Part shown: piece after piece, positions 26,698 to 36,208 of the stretch | How positions within the stretch are numbered: the stretch's first letter is position 1 | How the letters are laid out: each line of letters starts with the position of its first letter | Assembly: GCF_002259595.1 (NCBI RefSeq) | Contig: NZ_MWWU01000002.1 | Span: forward strand, 744,001 to 808,000 | Source of the DNA: Aeriscardovia aeriphila | GTDB lineage: Bacteria; Actinomycetota; Actinomycetes; Actinomycetales; Bifidobacteriaceae | Length of the DNA: 64,000 nucleotides | Direction of reading: 5' to 3' | The notes under the pieces: model-generated | Databases searched by the model: none | Told to the model about the DNA's origin: nothing | Seen by the model: the letters and a program-made list of their open reading frames with translations, nothing else | Program-made: the position numbers and the translations under genes

Positions 26698-27597
26698 TCA
26701 CAGCTGAGGTTCGGGCACGATGATGTTCATAAACCTGCCGTTGCACTCAGGCCGCATGCTCTTCGTCCACTCGCGATAAGAGTAAAGCAGGGGATTTTCC
26801 AGCGTACACCCGGCGTGCTGCATCCCGTGGGGATTGACGGCAGGGTTGATGAGACGGCGCTGATAATCTGGAGAAATGCTGGCCCACAGTTTTTCGGTTT
26901 GCTCGCCGATTGCCGGGTCATCACTGTGAACCGTGGCCTCGCGCCAAGGGCTCAAGGAAAGCTCAAGCAACAGTGCGGCGCTCATATCGATGCCGCGGCC
27001 AGAAAAGCGCGTCAGCGTTGAGCAGCCGGGGAATTGCGCTTCAAAAGCGGTGGCAATCTCGTCACCAGTTTCGTAACAGTCGCCGCAAATATGAGGGCCA
27101 ATCCAGATTTCCGTCGTAGTAGGCTCGGCACCCTTCTCACCCATCATTTTCAGCGTTTCGAGCATCACGCCATTTTCCACTCCCCTGCGCCCCGCGTGGC
27201 AAGCAGCAAAAACGTGGTGAGTGGTGTCAGCGAAGAGGAGTGGCGTGCAATCTCCCGTAAAGATTGCCAGGGCGACATCATCGCGCGTGGTTACCATGCC
27301 ATCCGCATCGGTGTGCTCCTGGTCAAGTCCTGCCTGGTCGAGGTCGATCACGGTGTTCGAATGCACCTGGTGGAGCAGGACGAGCTTGCGGTGGAGCAGC
27401 TTTTCCAATTGAGCACGATGCTCATCGATGAGCGTTACATCTTGGCCCATTTTTCGCGCGGTAATTTCCGAAAGGTTGAAATCAGACGGAAAATGCGAGC
27501 CCACCGAATCAGGGTCCAACGCTGTGGTGTAGGCAACAGCTACTTTTTTCGGATCCGATAAGGTGAGACTCGCATTCAACAATCCGCTGTAATTCAT
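26698..27597 (-). CDS. pgeF: Laccase-domain (YfiH/PgeF) protein
   Basis: 299 residues. The family comprises cytoplasmic purine-nucleoside-active or peptidoglycan-editing enzymes with a Cys/His metal site: LHQVHSNTV, TGDCTPLLFAD, ACHAGRRGVENG and IGPHICGDCYE. The C-terminal part (HAGCTLENPLLYSYREWTK) matches the usual CTxxNxxxFYSYR ending. Substrate is not evident. It faces pcp tail to tail: only 12 bp separate the stops, and a GATTATCA word fills them and supplies this gene's TGA. A second copy lies at SPDYQRRL (26861-26868). Confidence 0.93.
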   Translation of the reverse strand: MNYSGLLNASLTLSDPKKVAVAYTTALDPDSVGSHFPSDFNLSEITARKMGQDVTLIDEHRAQLEKLLHRKLVLLHQVHSNTVIDLDQAGLDQEHTDADGMVTTRDDVALAIFTGDCTPLLFADTTHHVFAACHAGRRGVENGVMLETLKMMGEKGAEPTTTEIWIGPHICGDCYETGDEIATAFEAQFPGCSTLTRFSGRGIDMSAALLLELSLSPWREATVHSDDPAIGEQTEKLWASISPDYQRRLINPAVNPHGMQHAGCTLENPLLYSYREWTKSMRPECNGRFMNIIVPEPQL

Positions 27598-27609
27598 ACT
27601 GCGAGACTA

Positions 27610-28485
27610 TCAGCCGCGGTTGAGCAGCTCCATCTCCTCAGCGCTCAGCTCAAGCACGCTGGCATGCAAAGAGTCGAGAATCGTCTGCGGACGGTGAGCA
27701 CCAGGAATGGTGAAAACGTGCTCACCTTGAGCAAGCTCCCACGCCAAAATCACCTGCTGGTAGCTCACACCATGCTTCGTGGCTACTTGCTTGAATGGCT
27801 CAAACTTGCTCTCATCCACTGCACGTCGGTAACCACCCAGAGGGCTCCAGCACACAAAAGCCAGACCAAGCTTGGCGCAGTAATCCAGAATATCCCGCGT
27901 GGAGCGGTATACCGGAGAATACTGGTTTTGCACGGCGACGAGCTTGTCACCCAAAATGGAGCGGGCGATATCAATCTGCTCGACGGAGGCGTTAGAAATA
28001 CCGATAGTCTTAGCAACTCCCTCATCAGCAAGCTGCTTCATGGCCTCGATCGACTCGGCATAATCGACCTTCGGGTCAGGACGGTGCATGTAGAGCAGGT
28101 CGATAGCGTCAACACCCAAGTTTTCCAAGGATTCGTGAGCATCGTGGATCAGACGCTCCGGGCGAGCATCCTGGCCCCAGGTAGGAACACCGTCAGTGAA
28201 GTTGCGGAAATGGCCGACCTTGCTGGCCACGATAACCTCTTCACGAGGCCCATCCCAGGTAGAGAGTGCCTGGCGGACCAAGCGTTCGTTGGCGCCTGGC
28301 TCTTTTCCAGATTCGTAGTAAGCCCATGCGGTATCCAGGTGGCGGCAGCCGGCGTCGAGGGCTGCGTGAATGGTTTCCACGCCTTTTTCTACGCCAAGGT
28401 TGTTTTCCAGTGAGAGTGGCATGCATCCCAAACCGATGCTCGTCGTGGTGTACGGGCCGAGCTTGCGCAGTGCGTTCGTGCTCAT
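27610..28485 (-). CDS. Aldo/keto reductase
   Basis: 291 residues from ATG 28485 (SD AAAGGAG); the 32 codons upstream in frame are leader. NADPH-dependent reductase with the (beta/alpha)8 barrel. The catalytic tetrad is visible: Asp and Tyr in CRHLDTAWAYYESG, Lys in VIVASKVGHF, His in LLYMHRPDPK. The C-terminal cofactor site is TIPGAHRPQTILDSL. Substrate is unknown. It lies 12 bp upstream of pgeF's start but its own promoter region holds short ATTGATGA repeats (28495-28560). Confidence 0.93.
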   Translation of the reverse strand: MSTNALRKLGPYTTTSIGLGCMPLSLENNLGVEKGVETIHAALDAGCRHLDTAWAYYESGKEPGANERLVRQALSTWDGPREEVIVASKVGHFRNFTDGVPTWGQDARPERLIHDAHESLENLGVDAIDLLYMHRPDPKVDYAESIEAMKQLADEGVAKTIGISNASVEQIDIARSILGDKLVAVQNQYSPVYRSTRDILDYCAKLGLAFVCWSPLGGYRRAVDESKFEPFKQVATKHGVSYQQVILAWELAQGEHVFTIPGAHRPQTILDSLHASVLELSAEEMELLNRG

Positions 28486-28579
28486 TTCATCTCCTTTGAT
28501 TGATGACCGTTTATTCATTGCAGTTGGTTGATGACTGTTGATTGATGACCACTGATTGGTGGTACACAGCCAGTCATAC

Positions 28580-28668
28580 AAAAAGCCTCAGAATAACCGA
28601 GTGTTTCTTCATCAGGGCACTTCACAATAAAGTCCCTAAGAACATGACTCGGTCATTCTGAGGCCTAG
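28580..28668 (-). terminator. Long two-tier hairpin terminator of pnp
   Basis: Arms 28585-28602 and 28647-28664 pair over 18 bp with one A/G difference; an inner hairpin (AGGGCACTT 28614-28622, AAGTCCCT 28630-28637) sits in the 44-nt loop. On the minus strand it ends in TTTTT. It lies about 100 bp after the pnp stop and before the aldo/keto reductase leader. Confidence 0.75.
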
Positions 28669-28767
28669 TTTATACGCTCCTCGTTCAGCGTGAGCTGGCA
28701 GCGACTTTCAACTGCAAGTCACATGCAGCTGTCAGTCGCGTGCAGCCGTGCGTGCCGCTCGAAAGTA

Positions 28768-31488
28768 TCAGTCCTCGTAGCGGCGGCGCACAACGCGGCG
28801 ACGCGGACGCTCGGAACGCTCTACGCGATCCTCATGGTACTCGCGGTAAGCGTTCTCATCAGCGCTGAACTCGCGGTTGCCACGGCTGCGACGTGGACGG
28901 TAGCTGCGCTCTTCGTCATCGTAGCGACGACGTGGACGACGCTCAGAACGCTCACGCTCCTGCCTGTCGGAACGATCCTCAGAAGCAGCATCCTCGTCAG
29001 CGTCCTCATAGTGACGGCGACGTGGACGGCGTGGCTCGTAATCATCCTCAGCAGCGTCATCATCGCTCATGCGACGGCGAGGACGACGAGCTGGACGAGC
29101 AGGCTCTTCATCGTCCTCTTCGTAGTGACGACGCGGACGGCGAGCAGGACGCTCCTGAGCTTCATCGTCATCATCGCTCATGCGACGGCGGGGACGACGA
29201 GCTGGACGAACAGAACCCTCATCCTCGTCATCCTCATAGTGACGGCGTGGACGACGAGCAGGACGCTCTTCGCGAGCTGGAGCTTCATTCTCAAAGCCTG
29301 GGATTGCCAGAGAGATCTTTCCTCGCTCATCGACACTCTCGACGACAACATCCACGCTGTCGCCTTCCTTGAGAACATCCTCCACACGCTCCACACGCTC
29401 GCCGTCGCGCAGGTTGCGAATTTGGCTGATGTGGAGCAAGCCATCCGTGCCAGGAGTGAGGTTGACGAATGCACCGAAACTGGTGGTCTTCACCACAGTG
29501 CCAGTGAAGCGTTCTCCAGCCTGAGGAACATGAGGGTTGACAATCTGGTCAATAACGTCAGAAGCCTTCTGAGCAGCTTCACCTTCATCAGAAGCGATGT
29601 AGACGGTGCCATCATCTTCAATAGTGATGTCAGCGCCGGTATCTTCCTGAATCTGGTTGATCATCTTGCCCTTCGGTCCAATGATCTCGCCGATCTTATC
29701 GACTGGAACGTGCAGGGTCAGGATGCGAGGAGCAGATGGAGCCAGCTCAGCAGGTCCGTCAATGCACTCGTTGATGATCTCAAGAATCGTGCTGCGAGCT
29801 TCGTAAGCCTGCTGCAAGGCCTCAGCCAAAATGTCAGCTGGAATGCCGTCAAGCTTCGTGTCGAGCTGAAGGGCAGTGACGAACTCAGAGGTACCAGCAA
29901 CCTTGAAGTCCATATCGCCAAAAGCGTCCTCAGCACCTTGAATATCGGTGAGGATCTTGAACACCTGCTTGCCGTTGACCTCGCCGGACATCAAGCCCAT
30001 GGAGATACCAGCAACAGGAGCCCTCAGCGGCACGCCTGCATCGAGAAGAGCCAAGGTGGAAGCGCAGACCGAGCCCATGGAGGTCGAGCCGTTGGAGCCC
30101 ATGGCTTCAGAGACTTGGCGGATGGCGTAAGGGAACTCTTCTTCGCTAGGGATCACTGGTACAAGTGCACGCTCAGCGAGGTCACCGTGACCAACTTCGC
30201 GGCGCTTCGGCGAGCCCAAGCGACCAGTCTCGCCAGTGGAGAATGGCGGCATGTTGTACTGGTGAATATAGCGCTTGGTGTCGGGGCCGGAGAGTGCGTC
30301 CATTTCCTGACGCATCTTGAGCATGCCCAGCGTGGTGATACCCATAATCTGGGTTTCACCGCGCTGGAAGAGGGAAGAACCGTGGACGCGAGGAACTACG
30401 TCAACCTCAGCGGAGAGGGTGCGGATATCCTTCAGGCCACGGCCGTCAATGCGCTCACCCTTTTCGAGCACGCGACGGCGGACGATGGAGCGCTGCAAAG
30501 CCTTGAAGGCGTTGCCCAGCTCGCGGTCCTTCTCTTCGTCGCTCATATCTTCGAATTCAGAGGCGAGGGTTTGGGCAACCTTCTCCTTGATTTCGCGCAC
30601 GCGCTCCTGGCGCTCGATCTTGTCAGCAATGACGAGTGCTGGGTCGAGGTCGGCGGCGGCGAGCTCTTCGACGCGCTTGTAGAATTCGTCGGTGTATTCA
30701 GGGAAGAGCTGGAACTCCTTGGTTGGCTTTGCAGCCTTCTTCTTGAGTTCGTTGATGGCGTCGCACAGGGTGCGGATGAATGGCTTAGCAGCCTCGATAC
30801 CCTCAGCAACGACCTTCTCGTCTGGCTTGACGCCGTTGCCGTTGTAGATGAGGTCCCAAGCGTTCTTGCCAGCGCCAGCTTCGATCATGGCGATTGCCAC
30901 GTCGTTGGCTGGGGTGATGCGGCCGGCCACGACGAGCTCGAAGGTGGCCTTTTCACGCTCAGACCAGCGTGGGAATGCCACCCACTGGCCGTCGATCAAA
31001 GCCAAGCGCAAGCCGCCAACTGGGCCTTCAAATGGCAGGCCGGAGATGGTGGTGGATGCGGATGCTGCGTTCAGAGCGAGCATATCGTAGGAGTCATCAG
31101 GGTCGACTGCCAGCACGGTAGCGGTGATCTGAACCTCGTTACGAAGAGTGTGTGGGAACAGAGGGCGCAATGGGCGATCAATCACGCGGCATGCCAAAAT
31201 TGCCTCTGTTGATGGGCGACCTTCGCGACGGAAGAAGGAGCCTGGGATGCGACCAGCTGCATACATCTTCTCTTGAACATCAACCGTCAGCGGGAAGAAG
31301 TCGTAGTTTTCCTTTGGTGCGTGGCCTGCCACAGTGGTGGACAGGATCATAGAATCTTCATCAAGATAGGCTGCAACGGCACCATCAGCCTGCTGGGCGA
31401 GACGACCGGTCTCGAAGCGCAGCGTGCGCTTGCCGAACTTACCATTATCAATAACGGCTTCTACTGCCGTGATATCGGGACCCTCCAC
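28768..31488 (-). CDS. pnp: Polyribonucleotide nucleotidyltransferase with repetitive charged tail
   Basis: 906 residues with a GTG start (31488) behind AAAGGAGGAA. PNPase degrades RNA 3'-5' with phosphate. Two RNase PH-like domains are present (catalytic region [23 protein letters not shown] near 510-535), then a KH domain with [10 protein letters not shown] (about 600) and an S1 domain [15 protein letters not shown] (about 662). Residues 735-906 are a mixed-charge tail of [13 protein letters not shown] or MSDDD repeats, absent from E. coli PNPase, likely RNA-binding. Downstream of rpsO, the common rpsO-pnp order. Confidence 0.97.
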   Translation of the reverse strand: MEGPDITAVEAVIDNGKFGKRTLRFETGRLAQQADGAVAAYLDEDSMILSTTVAGHAPKENYDFFPLTVDVQEKMYAAGRIPGSFFRREGRPSTEAILACRVIDRPLRPLFPHTLRNEVQITATVLAVDPDDSYDMLALNAASASTTISGLPFEGPVGGLRLALIDGQWVAFPRWSEREKATFELVVAGRITPANDVAIAMIEAGAGKNAWDLIYNGNGVKPDEKVVAEGIEAAKPFIRTLCDAINELKKKAAKPTKEFQLFPEYTDEFYKRVEELAAADLDPALVIADKIERQERVREIKEKVAQTLASEFEDMSDEEKDRELGNAFKALQRSIVRRRVLEKGERIDGRGLKDIRTLSAEVDVVPRVHGSSLFQRGETQIMGITTLGMLKMRQEMDALSGPDTKRYIHQYNMPPFSTGETGRLGSPKRREVGHGDLAERALVPVIPSEEEFPYAIRQVSEAMGSNGSTSMGSVCASTLALLDAGVPLRAPVAGISMGLMSGEVNGKQVFKILTDIQGAEDAFGDMDFKVAGTSEFVTALQLDTKLDGIPADILAEALQQAYEARSTILEIINECIDGPAELAPSAPRILTLHVPVDKIGEIIGPKGKMINQIQEDTGADITIEDDGTVYIASDEGEAAQKASDVIDQIVNPHVPQAGERFTGTVVKTTSFGAFVNLTPGTDGLLHISQIRNLRDGERVERVEDVLKEGDSVDVVVESVDERGKISLAIPGFENEAPAREERPARRPRRHYEDDEDEGSVRPARRPRRRMSDDDDEAQERPARRPRRHYEEDDEEPARPARRPRRRMSDDDAAEDDYEPRRPRRRHYEDADEDAASEDRSDRQERERSERRPRRRYDDEERSYRPRRSRGNREFSADENAYREYHEDRVERSERPRRRVVRRRYED
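29007..29262. repeat. Internal tandem repeats in the pnp tail
   Basis: Two alternating ~55-bp half-units encoding [13 protein letters not shown]... and [14 protein letters not shown]... recur with a higher-order period of about 110 bp (for instance 29118 and 29229; 29071 and 29181). They are in frame. Confidence 0.85.
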
Positions 31489-31582
31489 GGGTTCCTCCTT
31501 TGTTCTACCTAATACCTCACGCGTGTTTTCAGCCCTCTTCCTCGGGCTTTCAGGTCGCGGCGATGACCTTTCCCCTACACGC

Positions 31583-31612
31583 AAAAAAGCCCAGACACAC
31601 ACGTGCCTGGGC
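31583..31612 (-). terminator. Terminator of rpsO
   Basis: Minus-strand GCCCAG and CTGGGC (6-bp stem, about 12-nt loop) followed by TTTTTT, immediately after the rpsO stop. It may be partly read through into pnp. Confidence 0.8.
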
Positions 31613-31619
31613 GGAAGAC

Positions 31620-31889
31620 TCAGTGGCGAAGGCCGAGACGCTGAATCAGCGAACGGTAACGATTGATGTCCACCTTGGTCAAGTAATCGAGAAGGCGACG
31701 ACGCTTACCGATCAGCAGCAGAAGACCACGCTGAGAGTGGTAATCATGCTTATTAGCCTTCATGTGCTCGGTCAGATCAGAAATGCGCTTGGACAGCAGG
31801 GCAACCTGAACCTCTGGGGAGCCAGTGTCACCCTCGTGGGTAGCGTACTCGTTGATGATCTGCTGCTTTTCTTCATTGCTCAGAGCCAT
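31620..31889 (-). CDS. rpsO: 30S ribosomal protein S15
   Basis: 89 residues of standard length. It binds the three-way junction of 16S rRNA and helps 30S assembly. Signature: [33 protein letters not shown], then [32 protein letters not shown]. Start ATG 31889 follows AAGGAGGAG. Confidence 0.99.
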   Translation of the reverse strand: MALSNEEKQQIINEYATHEGDTGSPEVQVALLSKRISDLTEHMKANKHDYHSQRGLLLLIGKRRRLLDYLTKVDINRYRSLIQRLGLRH

Positions 31890-32071
31890 AGCTCCTCCTT
31901 GTGTTCCGTTGCGCGGTGCCTTACCATCATGGCAAGGCGCTCTCTATCCGCGGGCGTTTCACGCCAGCTGTCAGTTTCTCACCACACGCGGACAACTACC
32001 GTACTGGTAATCTTGCGCCATTCTTTATGGATTTTCTTAAGATTTCCACCGACGCAACTCACCTGCGAGCC

Positions 32072-32758
32072 TTAGAGGTTTGCAAAAATAGAGATGCCAC
32101 CGAAGAGCATGACTATCAGCATCGCCATTTCCACCAGCAAAAACAGGGTAAAAGCCATCCAGCCTTGCAACAAAATGTTGAGTGGAGAATCGCGCTTGAC
32201 CATCACCAGCAGCAACACGAAAACAACGGCGAAAACCACCAAGCCAAACAAGGATGCCATCAGGCCTAAGTCGATGGCGTCGGCAAAAACGGAGGATTCA
32301 TCGTAAACCACCCACGTGGAATACCAGAAATTCCATTTGAGCAGCCCCACCCCGGCGAGAAGTTGGACGACGAAGAAATTCGCGTAGGCCAGCCACAGCC
32401 AGCCAGCACGACGGGTCGCGCTCATCGCCCGGCCCAAGCAGGCGCACAGCAGGGTGACAGAAAGCCAGGCGACCACTGCCCAACCGCGAGGGTCAATATG
32501 TTGGAAGATGCGAATCACCTGGCCCGTCTTGCTCAGCGCCCAGGCTCGACCCATGCCGTAGGGAACGATCATGTCGAAGACGATTGCCACGAAAACACCG
32601 ATTTTCGCTGCCGTGGATAGCGAGCTTTGCTTCTTTTGGTCGGCCAGCGAGAGGCGATAGTGAGGGGTGAGTGTGGACTCAACACCTTGCGTACTCTGCT
32701 CTGCTTTCTCCGCTCTTTCTTGCAAACGCAAAGCAGCGCGCTGTGTTTCGTCGTCCAT
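32072..32758 (-). CDS. Polytopic membrane protein of unknown function
   Basis: 228 residues. A charged N-terminal 45 residues precede five to six TM segments (about 50-70, 90-110, 120-140, 165-190, 200-225). Short loops contain WNFWYSTWVVYDESS. I recognise no family. It lies between rpsO and pullulanase on the same strand; the 130-bp gaps on both sides suggest its own promoter. Confidence 0.75.
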   Translation of the reverse strand: MDDETQRAALRLQERAEKAEQSTQGVESTLTPHYRLSLADQKKQSSLSTAAKIGVFVAIVFDMIVPYGMGRAWALSKTGQVIRIFQHIDPRGWAVVAWLSVTLLCACLGRAMSATRRAGWLWLAYANFFVVQLLAGVGLLKWNFWYSTWVVYDESSVFADAIDLGLMASLFGLVVFAVVFVLLLVMVKRDSPLNILLQGWMAFTLFLLVEMAMLIVMLFGGISIFANL

Positions 32759-32890
32759 ACTCCCCTCCTCACATCGTCATCATATTGTTCAATGTCGTTG
32801 TCACACCTTGAATATGGTTGTCAATTGATTGCGCTGTCAATTGCTCACGCCGTCATCACACGTGGAGCGTCACCTCAGCGCAGCCAAGCC

Positions 32891-34963
32891 TCACAGCACC
32901 GAGCTGCGCAGCACATTCACCGACAACCCAGCAGCTGTGAAACCATGAGCAACCTCGAGTGCACGAGGCTCCACCACCTCAGAATTCTCGCACAACACCT
33001 CGTAGTAGCCCGAGCTCACCTCACGCACCTGCTGCGAGACCTCGTTGGCATTGAGAACAACCGTATACGCATGGCTCTCATCGCTCACCCGCCAGGCAAC
33101 CACACCGTTCTCCATCGCCAGAACCGAAGCATGAGCGTTGATCTGCTGGTAAGAAGAGTAACGGAAGGCAGGAGTCGAAGCACGCAAAGCCCACAAATCA
33201 CGCACAAAACGAGCTACACGAGCAGCAACAGGGTTTGCCAAACGATTCCAATCAATCGCATTTTGCGTGTCACCGGTGTTGTAGGAGTTGTGCTCTCCAT
33301 CCTTCGTGCGCAAGAATTCCTGGCCCAGTTGAATCTCTGGAACGCCTTGTGCAAGAAGTGCTGCTGCAGTGGCGAGCATCTGACGACGAGCAACATCCTG
33401 CAACTTCTCCCCATCCAGATTCCTCAACACGGGGCTGGAGGTAATCGGGTTTCCTTGCTCATCAAGCTCGGCGTAACCCAAACTAATAGCAAGTTTATCG
33501 AAAAGAGTCATTCCGTCGTGAATTTCCGCATATTGCACCACTTGCGAGGCGTCTGCATGGTTCATCGCCGTTCCATGGCTCTTGACAATCTCTTCGTCTT
33601 GGGTTGGCTGAGTTCCCAGCATGTTGTAGGCGATAATCCGCTCTTTTCCTGGCTGGCCGGTAACAAAGCCTCTCGATGTCGGCTCGGAATCGAAGTCGGC
33701 ACCCTTGAGATTGTCACGCAGAGAATCGTTAAAGAAGCCCACCGTTGAGCCAGTGCGGGAACCTCTTCCCTCTTGGTTATCCACCAGATTGGCATATTCC
33801 TGAACCGTCATCTGTTCAGTAGGAAGATCCGCGTGCATATCCCAGCCTTCACCGTAAGCCAGAATACTGGTGTCAATCTCATCCATCATCGCGCGAGCTT
33901 GACGAATGGTTTCGTTATCAATCAAGCCCAAAATGTCGAAGCGGATACCGTCGAGGCGGAAGTTTTCAATCCAGTAGCGCAAGGAGTCGATGATGTACTT
34001 GCGCCCCATCGCGCGCTCGCTTGCCACATCGTTGCCACAGAAGGAGCGCGAGGTGAGCTTGCCATCAACCGTGCGGAAGAAATAGCCCGGAACGCTCAGC
34101 GCCAGCGGATGCGTTTTCAGCGAGTACACGTGGTTGTACACCACATCCATCACCACGCGGATACCCGCTTCATGCAGCGCTCGAACCATGAGCTTGGCTT
34201 CGCGAATGCGCGTAGCCGGGTCATACGGGTTCGTCGAGAACGAGCCTTCCGGAACATTGTAATTGAGCGGATCATAACCCCAGTTGTAGTTGTCATCCGA
34301 GAATGGCTTGGTTTCATCAACGGATTCGAAGTCGTACATCGGCATAATCTGCACGTGAGTGACGCCAAGCTTGACCAAGTAATCGAGGCCGGTCGACTTG
34401 CCAAAGCTATTCGTGGTGCCCTTTTCCGTCAAACCCAGGAACTTACCGCGATGAGCCTCGCTCACGCCAGAAGTCGGGGAAATAGTCGAGTCGCGAACGG
34501 AGAGCTCAGCGATGCGCGCATCGGTTTGCAAGCTCGAGAAGTGCGACATGCGCGGAAAGTCAGGAATCGTCATCTGCTCTGGCGCAAGAACCACACTGCG
34601 ATGGCCGTTCACCACTGCAGCAACGGCATAAGGGTCAGGAGTGGTGTTTGATGAGCCGTCTTCAAAAGTGACCTGGTAATCATAGGCCTGGTCGCGCAAG
34701 TCGCCGAGGACGGTTGCTGACCACACGCCCTTGTCGTGGCGAGCCATGGCAACGCTTTCGCGCAGTGGGGCGTCGCTGCTCTGGTCGCTGTCGTACAAGT
34801 TGAGGCTCACCTGGGCTGCGGTTGGTGCCCAGATGCGGAAGGTGGTGGCGTCGGGGTTCCATTCAAAGCCCAGATCGTTGCCGTCGTAGGCGTAGAGGGC
34901 GTCGAATTCAGGTGAACCAATTTCTACACCGTGGTAGGAGCCGCTGACTGCTGTGTTGTCCAT
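32891..34963 (-). CDS. pulA: Type I pullulanase (GH13)
   Basis: 690 residues, no signal peptide, so an intracellular debranching enzyme for alpha-1,6 links of glycogen or imported glucans. A CBM48-like N-terminal module (FEWNPDATTFRIWAPTAAQVSLNLY) precedes the GH13 barrel. The type I signature YNWGYDPLNYNVPEGS is at about 226, followed by the four GH13 regions: VVMDVVYNHV, GIRFDILGL (nucleophile Asp), ILAYGEGWD (acid/base Glu) and YAEIHDGMTLFD. Length and motif order are complete. Confidence 0.95.
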   Translation of the reverse strand: MDNTAVSGSYHGVEIGSPEFDALYAYDGNDLGFEWNPDATTFRIWAPTAAQVSLNLYDSDQSSDAPLRESVAMARHDKGVWSATVLGDLRDQAYDYQVTFEDGSSNTTPDPYAVAAVVNGHRSVVLAPEQMTIPDFPRMSHFSSLQTDARIAELSVRDSTISPTSGVSEAHRGKFLGLTEKGTTNSFGKSTGLDYLVKLGVTHVQIMPMYDFESVDETKPFSDDNYNWGYDPLNYNVPEGSFSTNPYDPATRIREAKLMVRALHEAGIRVVMDVVYNHVYSLKTHPLALSVPGYFFRTVDGKLTSRSFCGNDVASERAMGRKYIIDSLRYWIENFRLDGIRFDILGLIDNETIRQARAMMDEIDTSILAYGEGWDMHADLPTEQMTVQEYANLVDNQEGRGSRTGSTVGFFNDSLRDNLKGADFDSEPTSRGFVTGQPGKERIIAYNMLGTQPTQDEEIVKSHGTAMNHADASQVVQYAEIHDGMTLFDKLAISLGYAELDEQGNPITSSPVLRNLDGEKLQDVARRQMLATAAALLAQGVPEIQLGQEFLRTKDGEHNSYNTGDTQNAIDWNRLANPVAARVARFVRDLWALRASTPAFRYSSYQQINAHASVLAMENGVVAWRVSDESHAYTVVLNANEVSQQVREVSSGYYEVLCENSEVVEPRALEVAHGFTAAGLSVNVLRSSVL

Positions 34964-35114
34964 CGTGTCTCTTTCTTCGCTGGCGCGCGCCCGTTCGCTT
35001 CACTGCTGCTCGTGCGCGTGCAAAAGTCGTTGTGTCTGTACCCGCATCCAGCTTAGCCGAAAGGCGGGCGCACTCGCCGGGCAACTCACTGCCTCTGGGT
35101 GGCAGCTCGCGTTG

Positions 35115-35180
35115 CCTCTCCTCCAAGCTCCAGCCCATGCGGGCCACCGCCGCCACTACCTCTCCTCCAAGCTCCAGCCC
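35115..35180. repeat. Two copies of a 22-bp direct repeat
   Basis: The same 22 bases (beginning CCTCTCCTCCAAGCTC) occur at 35115-35136 and 35159-35180, spacing 44, in the C-rich gap before the acyltransferase gene. No gene is seen in 34964-35237. Confidence 0.85.
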
Positions 35181-35237
35181 TCGCGTCCCCAGGCCTCAAC
35201 TCCCCCTCGGCACCGGCTCTGGCTATAGTGAAACCTT

Positions 35238-36041
35238 ATGAAACGAGCTCCTCAGGTTGTGACCTACACCTCCACGACGCAAGATTTCGTGAAGTCCGCC
35301 GACCAAAACCATCACCTTCCCGCCGGCTACCGCTACTATCACGGCCACGGGCTCGCGCAACGCTGCTTCTACCACATCATCTACTTCCTCGCCTACCTCA
35401 TTTGTTGCGTCTACGGCTACCTATGGCTCGGCATTCGCATTAAAGGCAAGCGGCAGATGAAGCGTACTTTGCGCAAACTTCACGCCAAGAGCTCCTTCAT
35501 TTATGGCAATCACACGCTTGCCGGTGGAGACATCGCGTTAAGCGTTTTGATGAACTACCCTCACCATATTTCCGCGGTCGTCGCGCTGGGAAATATCGGC
35601 ATTCCGGTGATCGGCCCGATGTTGCACCAGCTCGATTTTCTTGCTGTTCCCCACACGCTTGAGGAAAGAAAAAACTTTAAGATTGCCATGACGCATTTGG
35701 TCGAGGACGGCACTACCTTCATGATCTACCCGGAAGCTCACGTCTGGCCGTGGTACACCAAGATCCGCGACTTCTCCTCTACTTCCATGCGTTACCCTGT
35801 GCGCTTTAAAACCCCGAGTTTCGTTGCCACCACAACCTTCCACCGCAGACGGTTTGCCTGGCTCAACCCGCGCCCCGCCATCACCGTGTACATTGATGGA
35901 CCTTTTTACCCTGATAATCTTGAGGCAAGCGAACAGGAGCAAAAAGAGAGCTTACACGCCAAGATCGTTGAAACTATGCGTAAGAGGGCGGAACTTTCTG
36001 ATTATCAGTACGTGATTTATGAAGAACAAGCAGACAAATAA
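35238..36041 (+). CDS. PlsC-like acyltransferase (first of two)
   Basis: 267 residues. A TM segment at about 45-65 (CFYHIIYFLAYLICCVYGYL) precedes the acyltransferase region: FIYGNHTLAGGD, where the usual NHxxxxD is spaced by five residues between His and Asp; YPEAHVWPW takes the place of the EGTR block. PlsC enzymes acylate lysophosphatidate; such variants may act on other lipids. A TATAGT box ends 8 bp before ATG, with no clear SD, so translation may be near-leaderless. Dispersed-word copies lie at PDNLEAS and LSDYQYV. Heads the GT8/acyltransferase cluster. Confidence 0.82.
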   Translation: MKRAPQVVTYTSTTQDFVKSADQNHHLPAGYRYYHGHGLAQRCFYHIIYFLAYLICCVYGYLWLGIRIKGKRQMKRTLRKLHAKSSFIYGNHTLAGGDIALSVLMNYPHHISAVVALGNIGIPVIGPMLHQLDFLAVPHTLEERKNFKIAMTHLVEDGTTFMIYPEAHVWPWYTKIRDFSSTSMRYPVRFKTPSFVATTTFHRRRFAWLNPRPAITVYIDGPFYPDNLEASEQEQKESLHAKIVETMRKRAELSDYQYVIYEEQADK

Positions 36042-36208
36042 AAACAGTTTGTCAACTCAGATCGGTGAGTGCTGACTTCCCAGACTCTTTGTCTCGTAGA
36101 ATACCGGAAGGTTTTGTGCGCTTGTGCCTTGTGTGAGTGCTCGGCTGTACTTTCGCTGGTGTGCCTCAAAGCTGAGAAGCAACAGAAAACGATAAAGCGA
36201 GGTGACAT

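Noticed and set aside
28690-31212. 840-residue plus-strand frame opposite pnp
   Set aside because: Shadow of pnp; Thr/Ala/Leu-rich composition comes from the complement of the charged repeats.
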